Shown here piece by piece: positions 1-11,679 of a stretch of DNA of 64,000 nucleotides. The notes under the pieces were generated by a model that did not search any database, was not told the DNA's origin, and worked only from the letters and a program-made list of their open reading frames with translations. The DNA lies in contig ML058460.1 in the NCBI GenBank assembly GCA_003013855.2, forward strand, positions 310,001 through 374,000, given 5' to 3'. Within the stretch, counting starts at the first letter, position 1. The number at the start of each line of letters is the position of its first letter. Origin of the DNA: Liriodendron chinense (taxonomy: Eukaryota; Streptophyta; Magnoliopsida; Magnoliales; Magnoliaceae). Both the position numbers and the translations under genes were made by a program.

Positions 1-191
1 ACTCACAAGACAACTCATGGCACAATAGATTCCCAAAAAAGTTTTCTTCTTTTTCATTAAAAGTATCATATTTCTTTTACACATGTCATATCATCTTTTT
101 CATAAAAATACAAAAAAAAAGCATCATCATCAATCATATATGCAAAAAAGGAATGTGCAGGTGGCCAACACAATCAATCTCTACCCTCCTC

Positions 192-2782
192 CTATGCCAC
201 ATCAGGTGAGTCCTCAGACTCATAAAAAGATAGTCTCGCTCTCAACCTGCTCACCTCCATACGCAGGTAATGCGCCTCATCGCGCTCAAGGGTACGGATC
301 GCTATCTCCTCGTCAGATAACCTCTGATCGGCAGCCAATCTCCTCGACATCATCTCGCAATGATACCGAAGTGCAGAGATCTCAGACAGCAGATGGCCAT
401 GAGTGGCCAAAAGGAAGCCAGGATCGATAAACGGGTGCTCCTCAAAGGGTTCATATGAACCAGATGAAGAGCCTGCATCTCCAAGGATATCCTGCTCATC
501 CTCATCAGCAGTCTGGTGCTAGCAAGGGATACGTCGGTACAAAGACTGCTCAGCAACCCAGTACTGATATGGGGCGGTCGCCATCGGAAAAGTCCGCAGC
601 TCAAAACCCAGCAAATCAGCAGTCAGGTAACTCGCCCAAGAACAATCAATCCGGGTCCTGAAGTCAGAAGATCTAGAGGGAAGTGCTCGACGCCCGATAC
701 CCGTGAAAGCGAAAAGAGGAACATCCTGCTCATAACCAAACTGCCGCAGGAACCGAATGGGATGATAAGAAAAGTAGGATCGAAAGCCTACCAACATCAA
801 AGGAAGGCGGTGTGCATCACAAAGCACTGGAGGAAGTGAAAGCCAAGATGACTCCCAACGAACATTCCAGTCACGAAGATCAGCGAACATCCTGCGATAC
901 AAGGGCTCGCTCATCCTGGCTGTATGAGGAAGGAACTACATGATATAACTCATGATGTCAGAGCTAGGAATGCCGGGAAGGGGTACAGGAACAGTCAAAG
1001 AAAGACGCTCCCATAGCCAGACCTGATCACAAAAAGGAAAAGAAGTTCAGCTAGAGCCAAGCAATTCCTAACAAAGCGAGAAGAAAGAAAAAAAGGTGGA
1101 AAAGATACCTGAAGAAAGGCACAGCAGCCGCGAAGGACACGAGTGCGGCCCAGGGCGCAGTCAGTCAACCCATTAAACAGCTCGGCCAAGATAAGAGAAA
1201 TGATCCCCTGCCGTCTGATAGCTCGACTCATCACCTCAAAAAGCAAAGGAGTCTGGGATCTGCGCCATCCTGAGAACAGCACCTCGGCTATCAAACAAAA
1301 CATCAGTGCATTCCGAGCAAAGGTAGAACCAGCCACACCCCGAGGACCCGAAAAAAGATCATACAGCAAGTCCAAGGAGAACACTACAGCATCCTGGCCA
1401 CCGGCTGCAGGCCGATCAAGATAGGGGATCCCGAACCAGTTCTGCGGTGTGGCAGTCTTCGGCGAAAAATACTGAGCATAATCCCAGGGCAGGCCTGTCA
1501 AGCGTGCAAGCTCCTCCAAAGAAGGCCCCATCTCCATATCGTTGAACGCAAACAAGTTCAACGAAGGGACCCAGTCAATCAAGGCAGCTCCTAGCATCCT
1601 CCAGTCAATATCAACTCTGGCCATATGGATCAGACTGCCGAAGCCATAGGACTCCAAATCCTGAATCTCATAAGCTGACAAACTATCAAGCCAAGCAAGC
1701 AGTCGTGGCAAGCAGGAAGAACGAGGAAGCAGCTGACAAGTCCTCACTGGTACCCCCTCCAGCACAAAAGGCCCAGAAATCAATGATGACTCATCAAGGA
1801 TCGGAAGGTCAATAGGCGAAGGAGAAGGAAAAGCTGGAACCTCTGCAGACTCGACAGCCCCTGACCTGCCCTCAGTAACGGCTATGTCTGATATAGTCGC
1901 ATCACTATCTGAAACTGTCATAACCTCAGCCGCATGGAAAGACTCGCCCACCTCATGAACAGAGTGCGCAAAAGACCGATGATCAGGAGAAGGACGATAC
2001 TCCCCATCAAAAGGGCTACCAGTAAAGATCACACCGCACATCGTGGCATCCTGACCAATCTGACCGTCAAAGAAAGCATCTGAACCATCCAGAAGGGTTC
2101 CGGCTACCCCGATCGAAGAGTCAACGGTCAGATCTGGACCTGCGGCCCCCTCCAACAGGAAATCATGAATCCAATCGTCATCCTGGCCGATCAAAGGGAT
2201 CATTGAGGCATCCACACCGTCCATCACCAGGGGGACATCATCAATAATCACATCAAGTCCACCCAAACAAGTATGCCGCACATCTCGGCCCTCATCCAGA
2301 GCATCCAAACCGTCAAAGGTATCATCTGAACCATCCATCCCATCCAAGCATGAGATCAGCCCATCTATGTCCATCATGGTCCCATCACCACCATCCATCA
2401 CATCATCCATGGGGCCCACATTCAAGGGAAGCATAGCCTCACCTATGTCCCATCCCATCATCCTATCCATACCATCCATTTCTCCCATAATGAAGGGCCC
2501 ATTCAAATCTGAAATTCCAGCCATCCCACCATTAATGGACCCATTCAAAGCTCCACCAACCACCAAGCTTAATTCATCATCAATACCCCCATTTAATACT
2601 CCATCTCCACCATCATTTAAAGGAAGCCTTCCATCATTAAAGCCCTCACCAAGTGCTGGAGTGTGGGACCCACCAACCTCTCTCACTATGGCCCATAAAT
2701 CATCATCCAAAGCTACCCAAGAAAGGACAAAATGGGAAGAGGACAAAATGAAGAGAAAAGACAAGGAGAAAAGAAGATTCAT
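192..2782 (-). pseudogene. Antisense TE gene with plant-mobile-domain-like (DUF7745-type) region, two in-frame stops
   Basis: Two exons on the minus strand. Exon 1 runs from an ATG at 2782 (the frame is open further upstream, to about 3106) to 1109. An 80-odd base GT-AG intron follows (1108-1023), and exon 2 runs 1022-192. The splice keeps the frame and joins ...AFLQ to VWLWERLSL. The N-terminal third is low-complexity and rich in D, G and M. The core (exon 1 from about 1730 downward) has LAWLDSLSAYEIQDLESYGFG, ELARLTGLPWDY and NWFGIPYLDRP; exon 2 has FRSYFSYHPIRFLRQFGYEQ. This resembles the plant mobile domain/DUF7745 proteins found in plant transposons. The C-terminus is predicted coiled coil. 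Two in-frame TAG codons (936-938 and 519-521) interrupt an otherwise open exon 2, so this copy is probably dead. The start is uncertain. Confidence 0.6.
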
Positions 2783-3129
2783 GGCTGGATCGAATAGCTT
2801 AGTACAGAGAATGTGGGGGACAGGAGAAGGGGACAGCAGGGAATGTCCGAACCAGAGCCAGCCCAGGCCGCTCAAGAGGCGAGCCTTGGGCGGCCTGCCC
2901 TGGGCCGCCCGTACGGACGCGGTTCCTCTCTCTCCTCGGGATTGGCTCCAGGGTTCTTGGTAGGTGAGGCTGACAATCCACGTCAGCAGATGGCACTCCG
3001 TGGGCCGCCCAAGGCTCCGGTCTGCTCCAGATTTCAACTGAAGTTGATCAAGATCATATAAAGGGTGCCCCACCGGTCCAATCACGAAGCAATATGGCCA
3101 GAACATGGCTGATTAAGCTGAAGAAAGGG

Positions 3130-3640
3130 AAAGGTGATTAAGTGGGGGCCACAAGCAATCCAAGCTATTCAAAGACCAGATCATCATGATCTAAACCATT
3201 GAAGGACCTACATGAGCCATCAAACAATCAGATCAAAGGGCTGATCATCAAAAGAAGGGCCAGAATCCAAGATCTAATCATCAAGTGGGCCCACAAAGCC
3301 AAATCAAGCGATCTGAGACGTTCAAGCCATCATCTGCACCATAAGAAGCCTTCTTAGCCCCACAAATTATCAAAAGAGGTGCCCCAAAGTAAAGCCAAGG
3401 TCTCAAATGGGCCCACAGGGCCGAATCTATCAATCTGAATTATTCAAGGGCTAAATCATCAGGATCCAAACCATTGGAAGGATTACACAAGTCAGAAAGC
3501 AGCAAGATCAAAGGCATGATCATCAAGAGAGAAGGCCGGAATCTAAGATCCGATCATCAAATGGCCCGCAGGGCCAAATCAAGCAATTCGGACCACTCAA
3601 ATCACAGTCAGCCCCGTCAGAAGCCAAAAAAAAAAGCAAG
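3130..3640. repeat. Imperfect tandem repeat with 'gggcccacaaagccaaatcaagc' type units
   Basis: Three diverged units containing a 'gccaaatcaagc'-like block followed by 'gatctga...ttcaag' recur near 3298, 3418 and 3572, interleaved with 'gatcatcaa' phrases. Non-coding; lies between the antisense gene and the next array. Confidence 0.5.
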
Positions 3641-3663
3641 GTAAGTATGCCCAACCCCAGATT

Positions 3664-4560
3664 TTGGTCCAAAGACCTTAAACTACGTCGGGATCGACAT
3701 CCCGAGAGATTTTCAATAAAAGCCGGTATCGGTCTTGATCGCTTGAATTAAGATCCGACGACACCGAGTACTTTAAAAAAAAAATGTCTTTCCTGTTTTG
3801 TGCAATACGGGTCCGAAGACCTTAAACTACGTCGGGATCAACATCCCGAGGGATTTTAATAAAAACCAGCATCGATCCCAGTCTTTAAGACCAACATCGG
3901 ATGATCTGGATCATTTCGAAAAATAAAAAAAATATATCACCAGCCCCTCTTTTAAAGTTTTTGGGTCCGAAGACCTTAAACTACGTCGGGATCAATATCC
4001 AGAGGGATTTTCAATAAAAGCCGGTATCGGTCTTGATCAAGATCCGCTGACACCGGACATTTTCCAAAAACAAAAAAAAATGTGTTTGCCCCATTTTGTA
4101 CAGTTTTTGGTCCGAAGACCTTAAACTACGTCGGGAAAAAAATCCCGAGAGATTTTCAATAAAAACGAGTGTCAATCTTGATCGTTCAAAATTGAGATTT
4201 TATGACCTGGAACAGTTTTCGAAAAATCATAAAAAAAATGTATTTTCAGCATGTACATATTTACGGTCCGAAAACCTTAAACTACACTGGGATTAGTTTC
4301 TCGGGGGACCTTTCTCGCTTTTAACAAAAACCGGCATCGATCCCAGCCATTCAAGCCAGGATTTGATAACCCGGAACATTTCAAAAATACCAAAATATTT
4401 TAAAAGCTTTCCACAAAAACCAGCATCAATCTCGATCATTCGAGCTAAAATCTGGAACTTTTTCTAAAAAAAACAAAAAAATATATTTCACCATCAATTT
4501 CAACTACACAAATTCATCTTCAGTGGTCCGAAGATCTAAAACTACACTGGGATTAACTTC
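3664..4560. repeat. Tandem array, period about 145-156 bp, 'ggtccgaagaccttaaacta' units
   Basis: The phrase 'ggtccgaagaccttaaacta' starts at about 3666, 3810, 3964, 4109 and 4265, and again (decayed) at 4525. Each is followed by 'cgtcgggat', 'ttcaataaaa' and 'ccggtatcggtcttgatc', and ends in an A-rich run. A last fragment appears near 4969. The spacing alternates slightly around 150 bp. This fits the hypervariable 3' untranslated region of Tat/Ogre elements. Confidence 0.85.
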
Positions 4561-5095
4561 TCAGGGGCTTTCTTTCCTGACCTGTTCCAGGCATGGCTGA
4601 CAGTTGATCGTACGGGTGCCTGGAATCTTTTAAACAGGTAAGGGCTGAGGCGGGTAGAACTCCGCAATCCTGTTCGTGTTGAACGCACCGTGATAGACAA
4701 CCTTGATTTGGAAGTCGCTGTTGAATCTGACGGATGTTCCCTGTTCCTAAAACTCATGAAGGGGATTAAGGCTGTTGGGAGGTGGAGCGCACCCTCACGG
4801 AATTGTGAGCAACATAAGACCCCAAACTGGATTGACTAAAGGAAATGTGAGGATGTGGCTCATTTTGTGGCCGAAGGAGTCCGTCGGACGATACGTGGTC
4901 TATGTGCATTGCACATGAGGAACAGGCAACTTTGTGGGTGTGTTGACTGAAAACCCTCAAAATTCCCTCATCCGAAGATGTAAAACTACGGCACTTAACT
5001 GTGTGAGACTCGTCTTGCTCGCTGACGTAAAATGGATCGGGTGCCTTACCAGCAGTAGAAGCTGGAAGTGGATGAAAATTCCACACTTTTTTCTA
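4561..5095. other. Non-coding TE interior between repeat arrays
   Basis: No gene recognised. It holds a relic of the previous array ('tccgaagatgtaaaactacg' at about 4971), but I see no other structure. Taken as internal sequence of the same retrotransposon. Confidence 0.4.
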
Positions 5096-5320
5096 CATTT
5101 CAGAAAAATCACAAAATACAAAAACATTGCAAAATCACCTCTTCAAAAATCACAAAAATATTTTCCTTGCTTTCAATCAAAATATTGTCAAAAATCACAA
5201 AAATATTTCCCTTGCTTTCAAGTCAAAATATCATCAAAAGTCACAAAAATATTTCCTTTGCTTTCAGCCAAAAATTTTCAAAAACACAAAAATATTTCTT
5301 TTGTTTTCAATAACCGATCT
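5096..5320. repeat. Tandem array, period about 46 bp, 'tcacaaaaatatttccttgc' units
   Basis: Four units with 'aaaatcacaaaaatattt' starting near 5144, 5190, 5235 and 5280, each followed by 'ccttgctttcaa' and a variable 'aaaatat..tc' link. A weaker 5' unit begins near 5101. It is AT-rich; open frames across it are repeat translation, not genes. Confidence 0.85.
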
Positions 5321-5389
5321 CTATCCTGACCTCTCAGGTAAAGATTCGGACCCAAATATCTGTAAAAATCACAAAAATTGTTAGTATCC

Positions 5390-6230
5390 CCAGCACTACA
5401 CTTCAGGAGTCTTGAACTCCGCTCACTTCACAGTATGGGATGACGGATCCAATCGCCCGCAAATTGGAATCTTGACCAAAACGGGCAACCAAACACCATC
5501 TCAATCACATGCATGCCTAGAAGAACATCTTGAAGTCGGATAGCATCCTCGTACATTCTCATTAACAAAGAAACAGCATCTTGGGACGATGGACCTGATC
5601 AATCACGGGTCGGGATCTTGACCAACCCGCTGACCAAACATCCGTATTAAAAAGAAAAATCCCCAGGGGAGCACAACCCTGCAAGCAATAAGCTCAAAAT
5701 TCTCCGCACCCATAGCAAAAACAAAATCATCGAACTGAAAGAGAATGAGCCAAACCATGCATTCATCTTACATCTCCATGCATCAGCATCCATCGCATCA
5801 ATCATCATGTTTACCTGCTTTTAAAATAAAGTTGGTTAGCTAAAGACCCCACAGGTATCCCTAGTGGAGGCACGTGCAGACCAGATTTCCATTTCAAAAA
5901 AGACAAAAAAATATTTCTATGTGCAAATAAAAACCCCATGGAGTAACACTCCCCAGAGTGGGTGCCTTTTCAAAAATCCAAAAATATTTTCCAGTAGAGT
6001 GCTCTGCCTCCAAAACACCAGGAGATCTTCCATATCTCTGGGTAGGAGCCGACGCAAAAATCAAATAAGATCCGATGTCTCGCGGTTTCCCCGGAGATCA
6101 TCGGATCCAATGCACTCAAAGTACGGTCGAACTGAACTCCAGTGTCAGTGCGGTCGTACCACATGCCAAGATACAAAAAAGATGAAAGCCAAAAGGCTCG
6201 GTCACAGAAACCATTTGAACAGGTGAAAAC
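5390..6230. other. Non-coding TE interior
   Basis: Between the 46 bp and 457 bp arrays. No homology recognised. Short phrases like 'aaaaaaatatttc' echo the neighbouring array. The open frames here are short and have no recognisable domains. Confidence 0.4.
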
Positions 6231-6232
6231 GA

Positions 6233-7146
6233 TGAATTGTAACCCAAGTATCAAAATCAGCAGATTGGGTGGAAAGAGTTCACCCGCACATACCTAGGCG
6301 TGGATGCCTGAAGTACCTTGACTGAGTCCAAGTCGGCATAGTAGAATCCCGTAAGACTATCTGACGCAGGGCGTCTAACCACTTTGACAGTCAAGCGAAA
6401 TAAGTACTCCTGGAGTGATCTGGGAAAACATCAAACATCACATAAACAGTCTCAGGGTCAGCAACCTCATAAGACTACGGACGCAGAGGCTCTGCTGTAC
6501 CTTTCCGATGTTAGTACCGATCGGGAATGGAAGGGTTGCGATTGGGTACCCAGGTTGCAGCAAACTGCAGGGACAATCGCAACATTTTCTCCAAACTCCC
6601 GCGGTATGTGCGAGTTATTAATTTCTAGACAATCAACTGACTCAGATACAAAGGACAACAAAGATTCCAGACCACAATCAAGGAAAGAATGAATTGCAAA
6701 CCAAGCATCGAAATCAGCAGATCGGGTGGAAAGAGTCCACCCGCACATACCTAGGTGTGGATGCCTGAAGTACCTTGACTGAGTCCAAGTCGGCGTAGTA
6801 GAATCCCGTAAGACTATCTGACGCAGGGCGACTAACCACTTTGACAGTCAAGCGAAACAAGTACTCCTGGAGTGATCTGGGAAAACATCAAACATCACAC
6901 AATCAGTCTCAGGGTCAGCATCCTCGTAAGACTGTCGACGCAGAGGCTTTGCTGTACCTTTCCGATGTTAGTACCGATCGGGAATGGAAGGGTTGCGATT
7001 GGGTACCCAGGTTGCAGCGCATGCAGGGGCAATCGCAACGTTTTCTCCAAACTCCCGCGGTATGTGCGAGTGATCGGTTTCCAAACGATCAACTGACACA
7101 GATGCAAAAGCAAGCAAAGATTTCAGAACATGATCTATGAATGACC
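6233..7146. repeat. Two tandem copies of a 457 bp unit
   Basis: The segment 6233-6689 is repeated at 6690-7146. Shared landmarks include 'acccgcacatacctagg', 'ggatgcctgaagtaccttga', 'ctatctgacgcagggcg' and 'ctcctggagtgatctggg', each exactly or nearly 457 bases apart. Differences are mostly single-base changes with a few small indels. It is the last array before the polypurine tract and 3' LTR. Confidence 0.92.
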
Positions 7147-7202
7147 GGATCAGAAGTGGGGTGTCCACTCGCTTTGGCATTCGGTTGCACGCAACCTCTG
7201 CC

Positions 7203-7211
7203 AAAGAGGGG
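7203..7211 (+). other. Polypurine tract before the 3' LTR
   Basis: AAAGAGGGG followed by CATC and then the LTR start TGTAGACACC. Position and composition fit the primer for plus-strand synthesis in LTR retrotransposons, which supports reading 7216 as the start of a 3' LTR. Confidence 0.6.
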
Positions 7212-7433
7212 CATCTGTAGACACCCCACCTTCAGCTACACTGTTGGTAGAGATAGCTGGATGAATGGAGGACCATACCCCCAAACCCCAAGTTCAAACT
7301 CAGCCAAACTCACCCTTGTAAGCCCCATTCCATAGCTCAGATCAAGCCTGAACCCAGTCAACCCAGTCTTAAACATCAGCCTGAAAAACCCACCAGAAAA
7401 AAAGCCAGTCAAAAAATCTCAAAAAAGTCAAAC

Positions 7434-7600
7434 TCACTGAGTCAACCCGCTGAGTCAACCCGCTGAGTTAACCCGCTGAGTCAACCCGTCGAGTCAAAAC
7501 ACCGAGTCAGAACACCGAGTCAACCCGTCGAGTCAACCCGTCGAGTCAAATCACCGAGTCGACCCGCTGAGTCAACTCACTGAGTCGACCCAGCGAGTCA
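7434..7600. repeat. Minisatellite of 'gagtcaacccgct' units in the LTR
   Basis: About a dozen 14-15 bp units of the form 'gagtcaacccgct', 'gagtcaacccgtc' and 'gagtcaaaacacc'. A shorter, more degraded version (with 'tgagtcaactcac') sits at 40,418-40,500 in the related LTR. Confidence 0.85.
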
Positions 7601-7712
7601 AACGCAGCCCCGAGGAAGCAACCGTACATCGCTGGAAATCGAGGAGCGGCCGTACGGGCGGCCCATAACAGGCCGCCCGAGACAAATTACGAGCTCTGCC
7701 ACTACTCGCTGC

Positions 7713-7720
7713 TATAAATA
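7713..7720 (+). promoter_or_regulatory. TATA box of LTR promoter
   Basis: 'tataaata' within 'gctataaatacccc'. The related LTR has 'ttataaatacccc' at the equivalent place (40,705-40,712), so the element is conserved and probably marks the U3/R boundary. Confidence 0.6.
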
Positions 7721-8799
7721 CCCCCCTCCCCTTCTCATTTCGACACACCACTCAGCCAGAGAGAGCCCGTCCATCTGAGTCACCCTCTTTCACCCCTTAG
7801 CCCATTCCTCCACCAAGGAGAGCCCGAGTGAGGAGAGCCTAGCCCTGGTCCAGCCCAGCCTGACCACTGGTCCAAGTCTCCCAAGCTGTCCAAGTCTTGA
7901 TCCAGCCACTCGAAGCCAATCCTTGCGATACCTCCGTCCATCCAACTATCATTTTTCCAGCATCATCTCATTTGCATCTAGCATAAGTGCAACATTTACT
8001 TTTCTTCCAACCCCCCTGCTTCACTACAAGCACCTTGATTATTCAAGCACACCGCATATGTCTTAAATTAAGCACCTGTCAGTTCGAGCGTATGCTCTGG
8101 GCTTGCCCGTTGTTGGAACCTGCCCATCAGAAACTCTTACTGTTCAGACCTGCATTCACGTACATATCACTGTAAACACTTTGAATATTCAAGCACACAG
8201 CATGCATCATCTCGCATAAAGCACCTGTCAGTTCGAGCGTACGCTCTGGGCTTGCCCGTTGTTGGAACCTGCCCATCAGAAACTCTTACTGTTCAGACCC
8301 GCATTCATGCATCATGTCATCCATGAGAATATACGAGGATTAAACTAGACTTTTAAGTATTCGATCGATTCTGTGAAGTAGAGACCGTACTTCGGTACGG
8401 GCAGTGTGTGGGGTGCTTAACCTCTTCCCACCCTGTAACCGTGATCCCTTACCTTGAATCTCTGACCGCAGATCAATAGGAGTCATTTTAGAGGAAGGAA
8501 TCTTCGGATTCCCTTCTCTAACGTTTCTACAGGGTCTAGCCGACTGTAGATTCGAAGTAATTGGCTAGTGGCGACTCTGGTCTTATACAAACTCATTTTA
8601 ACACATCCGGCTTAACACGACAACCAAACGAAGCCCTCGAGAACGAGGCAAGCCAGTGGCACAAACGGCGATTTCGCACTCACGCATCATCCTCTCCTTC
8701 TTTTCCCGAAAGGGGAAAGGACGAGAAGAACGTCGTGTGGGGAGCGCGGAAAATCGACGAGGGTCCACAGAGTTAAAAAATGAAGGAGATCTAAAACTC

Positions 8800-9175
8800 A
8801 TGTCGGGGCATGGAATTAGTGGGACTTAGAAGTTTTGGATTAGGCTAGGATTTGTTTTTCAGTTCATCTCAATAGGAATGACCATGACATATAAACATCA
8901 CGGTGGGCCCTGAGATGATTTCAATGGTGTGTGTTGTCATTGCCAATGTTTCCTGTCATGTGGCCCACATGAGTTTCGGATTTGACTCAGTCTCATGTTC
9001 TGAGGTGAGCTGAAAAAATTGATGGATAGAGTGGATTTCCGAAGGTTATTGTGGGCAGCCCGTACAACAGGAACATTGTGATGGCCCTGGGAACGACCTT
9101 ATGAACGGTTTGGATGGAATATAAACTCAAGGGGTAGCAGTCAATTCGCGTCCCTTTCCCGCGAGCGTCAGTCAA
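8800..9175. mobile_element. Degraded foldback MITE fragment
   Basis: Contains the right half of the foldback repeat: 'aaacatcacggtgggccctg', then 'aatgtttcctgtcatgtggcccac' and 'gatggatagagtggat'. The left terminal repeat is missing or unrecognisable. Confidence 0.5.
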
Positions 9176-9267
9176 CCGCTTTAACTAAAAAGAATAGAAA
9201 AAAACAAAAACAAATACAAAATGCAGGAACCGGATTAGGTGAGACCTGGATCCACCAACGTGGGTGG

Positions 9268-9712
9268 GACCTTGGACTGTGGGGCCCACCATGATGTATC
9301 TGACTATATTCATGCCGTTCATCTGTATTGGAAGATCATTTTAGGGCATGATGCAAAAAATGAAACAGATCCAATTCACAAATGGAACACAGTACAGGAA
9401 ACAGCGGTAACTAACCATTAAAAACTTCTTGTGGGCCACAAAAGCTTTGGATGAAGATGATATTTGTGTGGTCTTTTCATCTAGGTCTTTGTGACCTTAT
9501 CAACAGGTTGGATGGAAAATAAGCATTCCGATGGAATCCATGAAGTTTTTAATGGTGGGGGATTCAATCTTGATTTTTTCCTGTGGTGTGGTCCGCCTAA
9601 GATTTGAATCAGTTTCATTATTAGTATCTTACCATAAAATGAGCTTTCAAAATAGTTGGACCGTGTGGATTTAAGGCACATACATCACTGTGAGCCCCAG
9701 AGTCAGGGGTCC
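9268..9712. mobile_element. Foldback MITE
   Basis: Left end GGACTGTGGGGCCCACCATG is the inverted complement of the right end '...catcactgtgagccccagag' plus 'tcaggggtcc'. Inside are the family marks: 'atcattttagggcatgat', a 'gaaacag' block and its inverse, and a central loop with 'gtttggatgaagatgatatt' and 'aacaggttggatgg'. Confidence 0.8.
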
Positions 9713-9922
9713 TACCTACTTCGGTGAATCGAATCCGGGGTCTCAACCCTCACCCAATTAGCTCCCCCAAAACGACAATGTGACGCGTGTACCGTACATG
9801 TCAATATGCGCACACATACGTCACACAAGATCATCCGAATGATCGGCCCTAGGTGGAGCATAGTCCGAAACTCAGTTCATTGGGTGATCAGAACCGTCCA
9901 GTTGATGGTTTTCAACTGGATG

Positions 9923-10280
9923 TAGGGCTGTCAAAGGGCGTCTCGGCCAGGCCATGGGTCTGTTCAAGTCCAGTCCAGCAAGTAAAACCTTTGCCCCAGC
10001 CCTTCGGGCCTGTGTTGGGCCAAAACAAACAGGCCTGAGCCCAGCCCGTTGACTAGCAAGGTCGGAGCTCAAGCCTAGCCGTCCACTTGTGTAAGATTCC
10101 AGGCTGATTCCAGGCTGCTCACTAGGCGTGCGCCACCATGCATGGTTCTTAGAAGCAGCCCAAGCCCCGCACAGTTAATAAATAGGCTTTATTTTAGACC
10201 TGGGTTGAACCCACGGGTCTATATTCCAGCCCAAGCCCACCCCAAGTGATCCCGGCTTTAAAGCCCACGGGCTAGCCCTA
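9923..10280. mobile_element. hAT-like MITE (358 bp)
   Basis: Begins TAGGGCTGTCAAAGGG and ends GGGCTAGCCCTA, the hAT-type terminal motif. Flanking octamers are 'actggatg' (left) and 'tttggatg' (right), matching at 6 of 8 positions, which fits an aged 8 bp target duplication. No coding capacity. Confidence 0.7.
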
Positions 10281-10432
10281 TTTGGATGGTCAGAATTAAA
10301 GTGGTAAGCCGTCCAAGTCCACGGCTACAATACGGTATGTAAGAATGTCCAATCAGGATGGTTGGCGCTCTGAAACATTCAAATGCTTTGGACGGTTTGG
10401 ATTTCTTATAGCATTATACCCCGCAGGGAATT

Positions 10433-10980
10433 TCCGGACAAGGATTGCGTGGCGAACCCAACATCATGGAGCTAGATGATGTAAGGACTCTGCGGGCCCA
10501 CTGTGATGTATGTGTTTCATCCACGCCGTCCATCTGTTTTACCGGATTATTTTTGGACATGACGCAAAATTGAAGCATATCCAAAGCTCAGGTGGACCAC
10601 ACACCACAGAAAACATGGGGAAAATGAAGTCCACTGTTGAAAAATTCCTAAGGCTTACAGTGATGTTTATTTGTCATCCAATCGGTTCATAAGGTCAAAA
10701 AGATCTGGATGAAGAAAAAACACAAATATCAGCTTGATCCAAAACTTCTGTGGCACCCCCAAAGAAGTTTTCAACGGTGGGCGTTCAACCCCCACTGTTT
10801 CCTGTGTTGTAGTCCGCTTTGGATATGCTTCAATTTTACGATCGTGCCCTAAAATGATCTGGAAGACTGATGGACGGCGTGGATAAAACACTTACACCTC
10901 GGTGGACCCCACAGAGTCCTTACACCCCGTAGCTATTCAGTGTTGGATTCACCACGCGATCCGCGTTGCCGAATTTCAAG
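10433..10980. mobile_element. Foldback MITE, long terminal inverted repeats (copy A)
   Basis: Left 'gcagggaatttccgg...gtaaggactctgcggg' mirrors right 'cagagtccttac...ccgaatttc'. Terminal inverted repeats reach well past the common GGGCCCAC core. Present at the same relative position in copy B (17,775-18,317), so it predates the segmental duplication. Confidence 0.8.
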
Positions 10981-11105
10981 AGGGAGCGAGTTTCTCAAGG
11001 ATTAACTTGTCAAGTCAAAGAACTGAAGCTGACTTTTCAACACTTTCGCATCTATTGACTTTTGACCAGTTCAACATTAAATGCCTCGTTGTTAGTCATA
11101 TAACG

Positions 11106-11679
11106 TAGGGCTCTCAATGGAGCAGGTAGATCCAATTCGCTTCGAGTACATATAATGCAGATTTGGATCTTAAAATAGGTCTCCTTAGTTAAATGGATCA
11201 GATTTGGATCTTAAAATAGGTCCAATTACTTAAATGGACTGGATATGGATTCACAGGAACATATTCAAGTTTGATCCGCATCCGTCTAGGATCCGACTCA
11301 TTGACACTTTAGTGTATATGTTATATTCATGCTGGCCATTCGTTTTACAAATTATTTTAGGCCATGTCGACCATACCATAGTAAATAGCGGGATTTGCAT
11401 CATTTTTCTACTAAATTAAATATATTATATTATATATTTTATATCATATATTTTTTTAGATTTGTAATGGGGGTGGATTCGGACCTAGATCCAACCCGAA
11501 TCCGATGGTTATATGGATTTTGGATCGAAAATGGATTTAACAATTTATAAATGGATTGGATATGGATATCACCTTTTGGATCCCAGTTGGATCGGAATCC
11601 GATCCAAATTCGTCTGCAGATATACAGACCTGGAGCTGGATCTTGGATCCGATCCAAATCCGTCCCCTTGAGAGCCCTA
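11106..11679. mobile_element. hAT-like MITE (574 bp), specific to copy A
   Basis: Ends TAGGGCTCTCAA and TTGAGAGCCCTA. Flanking octamers are 'atataacg' (11,098-11,105) and 'atctaacg' (11,680-11,687), matching at 7 of 8. The interior is rich in 'gatccaaat' phrases. Copy B reads 'gttgttagccatccaaagcc' through this point without the element. Related to the element at 12,666. Confidence 0.88.

Larger units (their letters stand above)
1..8769 (+). mobile_element. 3' part of a Tat/Ogre-like Ty3-gypsy LTR retrotransposon
   Basis: The segment has the layout of the 3' region of a Tat-lineage element: an antisense gene, then a long non-coding stretch of tandem repeats, then a purine-rich tract (AAAGAGGGG near 7203-7211) directly before an LTR starting TGTAGACACC. 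The gag-pol part would lie left of position 1 and is not seen. Lineage is inferred from this architecture; Tat elements such as Grande are known to carry extra, sometimes antisense, ORFs and hypervariable tandem repeats between pol and the 3' LTR. The right boundary is approximate because the 5' LTR and target duplication are outside the window. Confidence 0.65.
7216..8769 (+). mobile_element. 3' LTR of the Tat/Ogre-like element
   Basis: Starts TGTAGACACCCCACC after the polypurine tract. It includes a minisatellite of 'gagtcaacccgct' units (about 7434-7600), a TATA box (7713-7720, 'tataaata') and a 150 bp internal duplication ('cacctgtcagttcgagcgta' near 8070 and 8224). It ends with a stretch containing 'ttggctagtggcgactctgg'. 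The same order of landmarks recurs at 40.0-41.6 kb, which confirms an LTR family. The 3' end is placed at 'gggtccaca' but could differ by tens of bases. Confidence 0.75.

Noticed and set aside
2367..2963. A 198-codon plus-strand open frame rich in Pro, Ser and Ile
   Set aside because: It is the complement of the low-complexity N-terminal part of the antisense transposon gene; no recognisable domain, and its composition follows from the repeat-like base pattern.
6384..7140. Two similar 100-codon proteins (beginning MTVKRNKYSWSDLG) in tandem
   Set aside because: They are translations of the 457 bp tandem repeat; the two diverge in frame after small indels and have no recognisable domain.
3664..7146. 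Regularly spaced repeats that might suggest a CRISPR array
   Set aside because: Plant nuclear context, long diverged units and no constant-length spacers; these are ordinary tandem arrays in a retrotransposon.
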